NCBI RefSeq assembly: GCF_000012365.1
Contig: NC_007650.1
Span: 2,418,001-2,482,000, forward strand
Direction of reading: 5' to 3'
DNA length: 64,000 nt
Source: Burkholderia thailandensis E264
Lineage (GTDB): Bacteria > Pseudomonadota > Gammaproteobacteria > Burkholderiales > Burkholderiaceae
The notes beneath the pieces were generated by a model. That model saw only the letters and a list, made by a program, of their open reading frames with translations, was not told where the DNA came from and made no database searches. Each line of letters begins with the position of its first letter. Position 1 is the first letter of the stretch. Shown here one piece after another: positions 1 through 7,759 of this stretch. The position numbers were made by a program, and so were the translations under genes.

Positions 1-1
1 G

Positions 2-319
2 TCCACGCAGCCGGCATGGAGCAGTCTGTCCAGCGCCGCGGCCATCGAGCGGCGCCGCGACGTCATGCCCGGCTACGCGTACGGGCTGACCGACACGCTC
101 ACCGTCACGCCGATTCCCATGCCGCGCGGCACCGCTTATTTCGGGAAACCCGATCCCGGCTTGCGCTGGTTCGTCGAATCGTCGACGGGCGCGGCCGCGT
201 TGCCGGCCGCGCACTACGCCACGCTGACGGTCGGAAGCGCCACGACGGTCGTCTACGGCGAGCAATGCCTGGACAAGTCGTTTTGCCTCAGTTGGCAACG
301 CTGGCCGGTGAATTCCTAG
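2..319 (+). CDS. C-terminal fragment of a probable YjbF/GfcB-like polysaccharide lipoprotein
   Basis: The frame is open from the first bases of the window and stops at 317-319, so only the last ~105 residues are visible. The fragment is rich in short beta-type segments and aromatic residues, with a W-F-V-E-S-S-T-G turn followed by a strand and a W-Q-R-W near the end. That would suit the C-terminus of YjbF/GfcB, the small lipoprotein encoded just before YjbG and YjbH in exopolysaccharide loci. The next gene starts 1 base after the stop codon and is a YjbG-YjbH fusion, so the assignment rests mainly on gene order. No catalytic motif is seen, and the lipobox would lie outside the window. Confidence 0.45.
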   Translation, partial: STQPAWSSLSSAAAIERRRDVMPGYAYGLTDTLTVTPIPMPRGTAYFGKPDPGLRWFVESSTGAAALPAAHYATLTVGSATTVVYGEQCLDKSFCLSWQRWPVNS

Positions 320-320
320 C

Positions 321-3308
321 ATGCCGAAGCATGAGACGGCGAGCCGCAGGCGGCGCGGCGGCACATGGCTGGCCGTTGTGCTCGCGTGCGTGCATCCTTT
401 CGATGCCGCCGCGCATGTCGAAGAAACGATCGCCGCCCCAATGTACCTCGGCGACTGGCTCGCAGCCCGTCAGCCGACGCCCGCTGTCGGCACGTCATCA
501 TCCGAGACGCCTTCGCCGTACCTGAGCGGCCTGAGCTGGCGATCGGGTCGCGAAGTCGCGGCTCAGCAGGCGAACAAGCGCCGCCTGATCGCCGGCATCG
601 AAGCGCTGCCCGCGCCCACGCCGGCCGCGCAGGCGGCGCGAGCGCGCTTCTCGGCAATGGTTGCCGCGCGCCCCGCGACCGGACGCGTGGTCGTCCCCCG
701 AACCGACGGACGATGGTTGCAGGCCAATCCCGCCAGCGATCCTCGTCTCGAAGCCGGCGACATCGTGACGATTCCCGATCGCTCGTCGACCGTCACCGTC
801 GTGCGCGCGGACGGCTCGACATGCACGGTCGCCCACGCGCAAGACGTCGAAGCATTGCAGTACGTGCTCGCGTGCGATCCCGCCGCGACGCCCGATGTCG
901 CGTGGATCGCGCAACCCGACGGCACGGTCAGCGAAAACAAGGTGGCCGCCTGGAATCGCGATGCGCAGGATACGCCCGCACCCGGCAGCTGGATCTGGGC
1001 ACCCGATCGCGGCAGTCGATGGACGCCGGCCCTGTCGCGCGCATTGGCCGAATTTCTGGCGACGCAAGGCGTATCGGAACCGACCGGCGACGGCGCGCCG
1101 CCGCACGCACCCCGCATTGCGCCGCGCCATCAGACCGAGTTTCTGACCGGCGCGCCGACCCGCTCCGCCGCATTCCCGGTGACGGGCGGAGACTGGGGCA
1201 CGGCGGGCATCCTGCAGACGCCGACCGCGCGGATGAACGACGCCGGAGAAGCGTCGCTCAGCATGAGCCACGTCAGCCCGTACACGCGCCTCAATTTCGC
1301 GTTGCAGCCACTCGACTGGCTCGAGATCGGCTTCCGATACACCGACGTCAGCAATCAACCGTACGGGCCCGTCTCGCTGAGCGGAACCCAGTCATACAAG
1401 GACAAGAGCATCGACGCGAAGATCCGGCTATGGCGCGAATCCGCGTATCTGCCCGACGTGGCCGTCGGCTTTCGCGACATCGCCGGATCGGGGCTCTTCT
1501 CCGGCGAGTACCTGGTGGCGAGCAAGCGGACGGGGCCGTTCGACTGGAGCGTCGGCCTGGGCTGGGGCTATATGGGCGCGCGCGGCAATCTGCGCAACCC
1601 GCTGTCGATGATCAGCCGACGGTTCGACGATCGCGCGAACAGCGCGACGCCGAACGGCGGCGAGCTGGGCTACGGCTCGTGGTTTCGCGGGCGCGTATCG
1701 CCCTTCGGCGGCGTGCAGTACCAGACGCCCGACGAGCGCCTCATCCTGAAGGCCGAATACGACGGCAACGACTATCGGCACGAGCCGTTCGGGCAAGTGT
1801 TGAAGGAGCGATCTCCATTCAACTTCGGCGCCGTCTATCGCGCCACGCGCAACATCGACCTGAGCGTCGGCTTCGAGCGAGGCACGCGCGTGATGTTCGG
1901 CGTCTCGCTGCACGGCAATCTGAAGCGTGCGACGATGCCCAAACTGGGCAATCCGCCGCCCGTTCCGGTGACGCAGCCGGCCGCGAACGCCGGGCCGCGC
2001 ACGCACGCCGCCGGCGCGCCGACACGCGGCGGGCGATCGGCGGTTGCGTCGACACCGCGTATCGAAGGTGCATCGCCTTCGCCGTTCGATCGCGACTGGT
2101 CGGACACCGTCGCGCAACTCCAGGCTCAAACGAATTGGCATGTGCGCAGCATCCGCGCGCTCGGCATGGATCTCGTCATCGAGTTCGACGACGTCGACGC
2201 GTTCTACCTGCAGGACCAGATCGACCGCATCGCGACGATACTGAACCGCGACGCGCCGCTCAACGTGCGCACGTTTCACGTCGTCGCGCTCACGCACGGC
2301 GTGCCGGTTGCCGACTATCAGGTGCAGCGCACGCAGTGGTTCGCGAGCCGCACCCGCGCCCTCGTGCCGAGCGAAGTCGCCCCCGCGACGACGCTCGGCA
2401 GGCCGCTCACGAATCAGTCGATCGACATGCTGCCGCCGCTGTTCGAGCAACGGCCGAGAGCCTTCGTGCTGTCGGTCGGGCCGGGCTACCAGCAAACGCT
2501 TGGCGGGCCGAACGGCTTCCTGCTCTATCAGATCTCGGCCAACGCGTACGGCGAATTGAGAATGCCCGGCGGCGCGTGGCTCGGCGGCGAACTGAACGTC
2601 GGGCTCGTCGACAACTACGGCAAGTTCACCTACACGGCGGACAGCAAGCTGCCGCGCGTGCGCACCTATCTGCGCGAGTATCTGACGACGTCGCGCGTCA
2701 CGCTGCCGCTGCTGCAACTGACGAAAATCGGACGTCTCGGCAACGATCAGTTCTACAGCGTCTACGGCGGACTGCTCGAAAGCATGTTCGCCGGGGTCGG
2801 CGTGGAATGGCTGTATCGCCCTGCGCATAGCCGTCTCGCGATCGGCGTCGACGTGAACGCGGTGCGCCAGCGCGGCTTCCGCCAGGATTTTTCGATGCGC
2901 GGCTACAAGACGCTCACCGGACACGTGACCGCATACTGGGATACCGGTTGGCAAGGCGTCCAGATCAATCTGAGCGTCGGCCAGTATCTGGCGAAGGACA
3001 AGGGCGCGACGCTCGACATCTCGCGGCGCTTTCGCAATGGCGTCGTGATCGGCGCCTATGCGACGAAAACGAACGTATCGCCGGCGCAATTCGGCGAAGG
3101 CAGCTTCGACAAGGGCATCTACGTGACGATCCCGTTCGACGCGATGATGACGCGCTCGAGCAGCAGCATCGCGAATCTGCGTTGGAACCCCGTGACGCGC
3201 GACGGCGGCGCGAAGCTGGACCGCAGATATCCGCTGTACGATCTCACCGACATGGGCGAGCGCCGGAGCTTGTGGTACGCGCCTCCGGATGGCGCGGTCT
3301 CGCCGTGA
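321..3308 (+). CDS. YjbG-YjbH fusion: exopolysaccharide export/outer-membrane protein
   Basis: A 995-residue protein with an N-terminal signal sequence (residues ~1-32, ending near A-A-A-H). Residues ~100-260 contain T-G-R-V-V-V-P, L-E-A-G-D and I-P-D-R segments typical of the GfcC/YjbG capsule-biosynthesis domain. From ~280 onward the protein is a long series of amphipathic beta strands with aromatic girdles, as in YjbH porin-like proteins. As I recall, E. coli YjbG is about 245 residues and YjbH about 700, so this length fits a fusion of the two. The role would be in the periplasm and outer membrane, handling a secreted polysaccharide. It starts 1 base after the preceding stop, implying one transcript. 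The exported polymer cannot be named from sequence. Confidence 0.75.
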   Translation: MPKHETASRRRRGGTWLAVVLACVHPFDAAAHVEETIAAPMYLGDWLAARQPTPAVGTSSSETPSPYLSGLSWRSGREVAAQQANKRRLIAGIEALPAPTPAAQAARARFSAMVAARPATGRVVVPRTDGRWLQANPASDPRLEAGDIVTIPDRSSTVTVVRADGSTCTVAHAQDVEALQYVLACDPAATPDVAWIAQPDGTVSENKVAAWNRDAQDTPAPGSWIWAPDRGSRWTPALSRALAEFLATQGVSEPTGDGAPPHAPRIAPRHQTEFLTGAPTRSAAFPVTGGDWGTAGILQTPTARMNDAGEASLSMSHVSPYTRLNFALQPLDWLEIGFRYTDVSNQPYGPVSLSGTQSYKDKSIDAKIRLWRESAYLPDVAVGFRDIAGSGLFSGEYLVASKRTGPFDWSVGLGWGYMGARGNLRNPLSMISRRFDDRANSATPNGGELGYGSWFRGRVSPFGGVQYQTPDERLILKAEYDGNDYRHEPFGQVLKERSPFNFGAVYRATRNIDLSVGFERGTRVMFGVSLHGNLKRATMPKLGNPPPVPVTQPAANAGPRTHAAGAPTRGGRSAVASTPRIEGASPSPFDRDWSDTVAQLQAQTNWHVRSIRALGMDLVIEFDDVDAFYLQDQIDRIATILNRDAPLNVRTFHVVALTHGVPVADYQVQRTQWFASRTRALVPSEVAPATTLGRPLTNQSIDMLPPLFEQRPRAFVLSVGPGYQQTLGGPNGFLLYQISANAYGELRMPGGAWLGGELNVGLVDNYGKFTYTADSKLPRVRTYLREYLTTSRVTLPLLQLTKIGRLGNDQFYSVYGGLLESMFAGVGVEWLYRPAHSRLAIGVDVNAVRQRGFRQDFSMRGYKTLTGHVTAYWDTGWQGVQINLSVGQYLAKDKGATLDISRRFRNGVVIGAYATKTNVSPAQFGEGSFDKGIYVTIPFDAMMTRSSSSIANLRWNPVTRDGGAKLDRRYPLYDLTDMGERRSLWYAPPDGAVSP

Positions 3309-3666
3309 GATGTGACTGCCGGTACGGCCCGTGCGGTCTCGCGGGCGTGCCGGCATGGTCTCGCGGCGTTTGCCGCGCCTCCCGCGGACCACGACGATGC
3401 CGATCGCAAGCGCATGATGCAAGCGGCGTTGCGCCGCGCGCCGAGCGAATGCCGATGAGACGCGGAGGCGATGAGCGACGCTGCCTGGCGATTCGGCGCG
3501 TCGTCCTCGGGCCAATGGCCGAGCGATGCTCACGCATCGACGTATGGCGCGATGCCGGCGGCCTTGCCGATATCCGAGCGCAACGGCTGAGAGACTTGCG
3601 CGCCGCACTGCACGGCGGCGATCAGCCGGCAACGGCAACGCCGGCGGTTGGCCCCGCCGGCCGCCT
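3309..3666. other. Gene-free gap between convergent genes
   Basis: About 360 bases separate the rightward YjbG-YjbH gene from the leftward ThDP-enzyme gene. Frames here are open only because of high GC, and none has a credible start site or recognisable protein. I see no clear stem-loop terminator. Confidence 0.6.
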
Positions 3667-5373
3667 CTAGCCGATTTTCGGATACTGGTCGTCGAGCTTT
3701 CTGCCGAACGCGAGCCGAGGCCTGCATTCCGTCGCCTCCGGCATGGCGATTTCGATCAGCAGCGGCCGGCTCGAACCCGCGATCATGTCGATCGCCCCTT
3801 GCAACCCGGCCGGCGCGTCGACCATCACGCTCTCGATCCCATACGCGCGCGCGAGCTCGACGAACGACGGGCAGCTATATCCCTGCTTCGTCGAGATGTT
3901 CTTGCCGTCGAAATACATGTCCTGAAAATTCTTGACCATGCCGAGTGAATAATTGTTCATCACGACAACGGCCACATCGAGCTGAAGCCGGTTCAGCGTA
4001 TCGAGCTCCTGCACGTTGATCTGCAGACTGCCGTCGCCCGTGATCACGATGGTCTTGCCGCTGCCGCTGCACGCGATGCCGATCGCGGCCGGCAGCGCGA
4101 AACCCATCGCGCCCATGCCGCCGCTGTAATGCGCGGCTTGCGCGTCGCCGAGCCGAAGGCCCTGCGCGGCCCACATCTGATGATTGCCCACGTCGCACAC
4201 GTAGTGGACGGCCTTGCCGGCCATCGCCTCGTTCAGGCGCGCGAACACGAGGCCGGGGCTGATGCTCCAGTCCGGGTACTCGTCGCGAACGTACGCCGCT
4301 CTCAACGTGACGAGCCGGTCCACCCAATCCGGCCGCATGCCGGCGAACGTATCGCGCCGCACGGCAAAGCGTCGAAAGAACGACTCCGCGTCGCAGCACA
4401 CGGCCTTCGCAGTCTTGACGCGGTTGTTCAACTGGGCGGGATCGATGTCGATCTGGACGACACGCGCATGGCGCGCGAAATCGCCGATGTCCGCGCCGGT
4501 CTGGCGCACGTCGAGACGCGCGCCGATCACAATCAGCAAGTCGCAGTTCTGCACGGCCCAGTTCGCCTCCCGATTCCCGTACGCGCCGATCATGTTGAAA
4601 TAGTGCGCGCCGGCAACCACACGCTCGTGCGCCATCAACGTGCCGACGTAGGGTATCCATGCAGCCTCCAGTGCGGCGATCCACGCAGGCATCGACGGCG
4701 CCCAGCGGGCGCCGCCGCCGAAGCACACGAGCGGCCGGGCGGCCGAGCGGCACAGCTCGCGTATCGCGTCGATGTCGCGATCGTCGGGCGCGCATCGATC
4801 GCGGATGCGCAGTGGTTCGTTCAACCATCGGTCGACGACGGCATCCGGAATCTCGGCGCGCTGCACGTCGTTCGGAATGTCGATCAGAACCGGCCCCTGG
4901 CGGCCGGACAGCGCCATCGACAGCGCGCCGTGCAGCTCCGGCAGCAGTTCGCTCGCGTCGCTCACTTGCACCGCGCGCTTGGTGATCGAGCGCACCATCG
5001 GCACGATGTCGAGCTCCTGGAAGCCCTGCTGCCGTATCGCCCGATCGCCCTTCAACTCGTGCGTATTGACTTGCCCGGTGATGAACAGGCACGGGATGGA
5101 ATCCATCCAGCAACTGCCGACGCCCGTGATCAGATTCGTCGCGCCCGGGCCGCTCGTGCCCAGCGCGACGGCGACCTTCCGCCCCATGTGACGCCGCGCG
5201 ACGCCCTCCGCCGCAAAGGCCGCGGCTTGCTCGTGATGCATCGACACGATGTGGAAGCGTCCGCTGCGCGCGAAACTGTCCAGCAGATGCGTGATCATTC
5301 CGCCCACCAGTTCGAAGCAATGTCGAACGTCGTGCGCGGCGAGAAATCTGGCGATGGCGTCTGAGGCTTTCAT
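3667..5373 (-). CDS. Thiamine-diphosphate enzyme of the acetolactate synthase/YerE type
   Basis: 568 residues when started at M-K-A-S-D-A; a longer upstream frame adds an implausible Arg-rich leader, so I reject it. The N-terminal PYR domain has F-E-L-V-G-G-M-I-T and the catalytic glutamate in H-H-E-Q-A-A-A. The centre has the acetolactate-synthase-like nucleotide-binding domain. The C-terminal PP domain has the G-D-G-S...N-N-Y motif (residues ~435-465) that binds ThDP and magnesium. Such enzymes join pyruvate-derived acetaldehyde or pyruvate to an acceptor. It lies beside an exopolysaccharide export gene and has no partner regulatory subunit, so a carboligase for a branched sugar (YerE-like) is more likely than branched-chain amino-acid synthesis. 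The substrate is inference. Confidence 0.7.
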   Translation of the reverse strand: MKASDAIARFLAAHDVRHCFELVGGMITHLLDSFARSGRFHIVSMHHEQAAAFAAEGVARRHMGRKVAVALGTSGPGATNLITGVGSCWMDSIPCLFITGQVNTHELKGDRAIRQQGFQELDIVPMVRSITKRAVQVSDASELLPELHGALSMALSGRQGPVLIDIPNDVQRAEIPDAVVDRWLNEPLRIRDRCAPDDRDIDAIRELCRSAARPLVCFGGGARWAPSMPAWIAALEAAWIPYVGTLMAHERVVAGAHYFNMIGAYGNREANWAVQNCDLLIVIGARLDVRQTGADIGDFARHARVVQIDIDPAQLNNRVKTAKAVCCDAESFFRRFAVRRDTFAGMRPDWVDRLVTLRAAYVRDEYPDWSISPGLVFARLNEAMAGKAVHYVCDVGNHQMWAAQGLRLGDAQAAHYSGGMGAMGFALPAAIGIACSGSGKTIVITGDGSLQINVQELDTLNRLQLDVAVVVMNNYSLGMVKNFQDMYFDGKNISTKQGYSCPSFVELARAYGIESVMVDAPAGLQGAIDMIAGSSRPLLIEIAMPEATECRPRLAFGRKLDDQYPKIG

Positions 5374-5606
5374 CGTGGATCGGCGGGTGGAACTGTGGAG
5401 AAACGACGGTCGAAGCCGCGGGCCCGCGGCAGAACGGACTGTCGCTCGGATGCCTTCCCGGACGTCATTCGCGCCGGCGGCCTCGATTCGAGCCGCTCGA
5501 GTCCACACGGCCAACGAACCCGGCGCGTATCCTCGATTCAGGTTTCGGAGAATTGGGCTTGAACCTCGTCCGCTCCTGCGGCTGCGTCGTCCGCGGAACC
5601 CGGGAA

Positions 5607-6014
5607 TCAGGAGTCGTCCTTGACGATAGCCAGCAAGCGCGTGCGCAGCCGTGAAAATGCGTTGGGATCTTGCGTCTTCAGCCGCAACAGCCGGGCATCT
5701 AATTCCGCGGCGATCGACGTCGACTCATCCTCCTTGATTTTCTCGATCTTGCCCTGGATGCCCTCCAGGCATTTCATGGACTCTTTCGCCTCCGTCGACA
5801 TCGTTTCTTGCTTCCTGGCGATGTCGAGCAGCACCTCGGTGATCAGCCCGAGTTGACGCCCATACGAGGCGACCTGGAATGCTCTCCGCTCGACGCTTCC
5901 GTTGCCCGCGCGTGGATCGATGGAGTCGAACAAATCCGGTTGAATCGTCTGATCGACGGCGCCACTCAGCGGAAAGTAGAAATTCGGAGCCCAAAGCCAT
6001 ATCCACGGATACAT
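5607..6014 (-). CDS. Hypothetical protein with a charged coiled-coil-like C-terminus
   Basis: 135 residues, start supported by an AAGGGGA ribosome site just upstream. The N-terminus is aromatic and hydrophobic (M-Y-P-W-I-W-L-W), too short for a convincing membrane anchor. Residues ~60-130 are charged and helical (repeated K-E, E-K-I-K-E-D), consistent with a helical bundle or coiled coil. I do not recognise a family. It lies upstream of the ThDP-enzyme gene on the same strand but separated by ~230 bases, so shared transcription is uncertain. It may mark the left limit of the accessory block. Confidence 0.5.
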   Translation of the reverse strand: MYPWIWLWAPNFYFPLSGAVDQTIQPDLFDSIDPRAGNGSVERRAFQVASYGRQLGLITEVLLDIARKQETMSTEAKESMKCLEGIQGKIEKIKEDESTSIAAELDARLLRLKTQDPNAFSRLRTRLLAIVKDDS

Positions 6015-6390
6015 GCGGTTCCCCTTTTCGATGGTATTCGAATACGCCTGTCTCGAGCCCGGCGGCGAAGGATCATCGTAGCCCGACTCTCTTCTTCATG
6101 CGTGCCCTTTTCATTATCGGGCACGCCGTCAATGGCAATGAGGTCCTTCCGCAACACGGCGGAGGATTCGAATGCGCTCGCGCGACCCTCGCGCCCGGAT
6201 GTGCTCCTCCTGCCGCCGTTGCCGGCGATGAAATTGAATAATCCCGCTGGGTTTTTCTTTGCCGTATTCAAGAAACCGGCCGCCACGGATTCGCCGCCTG
6301 ATCCGGTAAGCGTTATGGCCGCGCCCATCCGCCGCGAAAATAATAGCGCCATCGACGACCGCCGGGCAGTCGTGCGCGACTCACCATTCG
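6015..6390. other. Gene-free stretch before the island scar
   Basis: I find no supported gene. A leftward frame of ~128 codons exists but its protein is low-complexity and lacks a ribosome site. The stretch probably contains the junction between chromosome and remnants of an earlier integrated element. Confidence 0.5.
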
Positions 6391-6613
6391 GTGCGGCACC
6401 GGGCGGGCTTCAAGCAGCACGTGAACCACGCCGAGCGCCCTACGGCAGTTGCGTCCGATCGCGAGTATTACGCCGAGTTCGGCGACAAGATGAGCGCCGA
6501 CGACGCGGAGCACGTCGAGACCGAATATCCGATCGGGGCGGCCGTGTTCCGCAAGGCCGTATGCGCCGGCTTCGATCACAAGATGGTCGCCCCGGCGTTG
6601 ATGAAGCGCGGCG
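6391..6613 (+). pseudogene. C-terminal fragment of an island primase-helicase
   Basis: The frame encodes H-R-A-G-F-K-Q-H-V, then D-R-E-Y-Y-A-E-F-G and A-G-F-D-H-K-M-V. This closely matches the C-terminal ~75 residues of the intact Toprim/DUF927 protein at 37275-40142, from its H-R-A-G-F-K-Q-H to its L-M-K-R-G. The match ends abruptly at about 6613, where IS110-like sequence on the other strand begins, and the last ~30 residues of the primase are missing. It is a scar of a related integrative element, not a functional gene. A third damaged copy lies at 41184-41529. Confidence 0.8.
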
Positions 6614-6784
6614 GGCCCAGTGCCGTCAACCGCCGCACGCCGGCATGCCAATCGGGCATGGCGACCGATTCGCGAAATACTGGAGAAACCCGGTGCGCTC
6701 GATGGCCTTGCTCACAGTCGCCCCTGTTTCCATGTCCACGTGGCGCACTTGAAACAGAGACTCTGCAAGGTCGATCCATAGTGA
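6614..6784 (-). mobile_element. IS110-family transposase N-terminal remnant
   Basis: Read leftward, 6784 to 6626 gives W-I-D-L-A-E-S-L-F-Q-V, then V-D-M-E-T-G and F-A-N-R-S-P-C-P-I-G-M-P-A-C-G-G. It then hits a TGA followed in frame by R-H-W-A-R. This is the start of an IS110/IS1111-type transposase (family pattern G-I-D-L-A...F-Q-V...F-F-A-N...I-G-M-E-A-C-G-S-x-H-W-A-R) with a nonsense codon and no C-terminal domain. It abuts the primase fragment, showing that this edge of the accessory block was rearranged by an insertion sequence. Confidence 0.65.
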
Positions 6785-6820
6785 CGAACCGCGCAGGTGG
6801 AGCCTACCAGTTCAGGTAGT

Positions 6821-6848
6821 TTGACGGCCCGAGGCGCGTCTATATGAT
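6821..6848 (+). promoter_or_regulatory. Strong sigma70-type promoter for the giant-protein operon
   Basis: TTGACG at 6821-6826 and TATGAT at 6843-6848 are separated by 16 bases, close to the sigma70 consensus. They lie ~87 bases upstream of the first gene of the four-gene operon, whose ribosome site AAGGAGG (6923-6929) is optimal. No other gene lies between. Confidence 0.6.
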
Positions 6849-6934
6849 GAATTGGCCGACAAACGGGCGGACCGCACCGCTCGGCCCGCGCCTGCACTCC
6901 AAACCACCGCACGACTACGACGAAGGAGGAATCC

Positions 6935-7627
6935 ATGGCGAAAGAGCTCAATGCGCCGTCTCAACAGGCGCTCGTCACCAGCTTCACGATCAAACCGGAA
7001 GATGTCACCGGAACGCAGATCACGTACCGCTACGACACGATGCCGGGCAATCAGCCCAACGCGTACGGCAACACGGTTTTCATCTGGCAGACGTCGCAGG
7101 CATTTATTCCGGTCAGCACCCAGCCGGCCAGCTCGCAGATCGTCCAGAGCAACCAGCCGAATGGCTCCAGCATATTCCAGGGGCTCTCGGTGAGCAGCGA
7201 GTCGTACCTGGTCGCATTCGCGGTGGGGAATTCGGTCAAGAATATCGTCGCCGCAGTGTTCGTCCCCTCTACGGACAGTCAACAGGCTCCGTACGACCCG
7301 GTGCAGGCTCCGTCGATCCTCGTCACCAACAAAGGCTCGACGTCGGTGTCGTTCTCCTACGCGACGCCGGCGGGGATGACGCCGCAAGCCGACGGCGACT
7401 GGGTGGGGTTGTGGCAAGGCCAAACCGAGGCGGTGCTTTACAACATGCCGCCCACCTGGTTCGTGCAACTCGGGAGCAATAGCAACGCGGGCAACTTCGG
7501 GATCAATCTGTCCAGCGGAAATATTCAGCGCGGCGTCACGTACACGCTGGGTTACTTCAAGGGCGGTTATGCGCAGAGCAACCCGAAGCAGACCACGCTC
7601 GCAGCCAGCACGACCTTCGTGGGCTAA
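6935..7627 (+). CDS. Twin-repeat beta-sandwich protein, first gene of giant-protein operon
   Basis: 230 residues, start fixed by AAGGAGG five bases upstream. No signal peptide or membrane segment. The protein is two related ~105-residue units (about 12-115 and 122-230). Each opens with strands containing T-I/V-x-F/Y-x-Y-x-T-x-P-G, then a G-N-T/D-W-V-F/G-x-W strand, and ends with S-x-Y/T-x-L-V/G-Y/F. The second unit's G-D-W-V-G-L-W recalls the D-W-I-G-(L/I)-F strand of SKICH-like Ig domains, but that is only a resemblance. The last gene of the operon (23696-24430) is a secreted paralogue with the same two-unit plan. No family recognised; a structural or carrier role is inference. Confidence 0.7.
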   Translation: MAKELNAPSQQALVTSFTIKPEDVTGTQITYRYDTMPGNQPNAYGNTVFIWQTSQAFIPVSTQPASSQIVQSNQPNGSSIFQGLSVSSESYLVAFAVGNSVKNIVAAVFVPSTDSQQAPYDPVQAPSILVTNKGSTSVSFSYATPAGMTPQADGDWVGLWQGQTEAVLYNMPPTWFVQLGSNSNAGNFGINLSSGNIQRGVTYTLGYFKGGYAQSNPKQTTLAASTTFVG

Positions 7628-7687
7628 ACGTGCGGCGGCGCGCCGGGGCGAGTCTCAACGCGCCGGACAATACCCACGCCGGGTCAA

Positions 7688-7725
7688 CTGCGTCCGGGAA
7701 GCGCTCCCTGCTCGCCCGGACGCAG
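7688..7725. promoter_or_regulatory. Perfect 11-bp stem-loop between the first two operon genes
   Basis: CTGCGTCCGGG (7688-7698) pairs perfectly with CCCGGACGCAG (7715-7725) around a 16-base loop. On the + strand it is followed by AATAAAAATAG rather than a T-run, so it is not a classical terminator. It could attenuate transcription or protect the upstream message, giving more of the small first protein than of the giant ones. Confidence 0.5.
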
Positions 7726-7759
7726 AATAAAAATAGATCATCCAGTGCGGGGCGATCTC

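Noticed and set aside
1428..3638. Leftward 736-codon frame opposite the YjbG-YjbH gene
   Set aside because: Arg/Ala/His-rich shadow of the real gene caused by GC-rich codon structure; no motifs or ribosome site.
5808..6752. 314-codon frame spanning the hypothetical gene and primase scar
   Set aside because: Joins unrelated pieces; only the ~75-residue primase match in another frame is meaningful.
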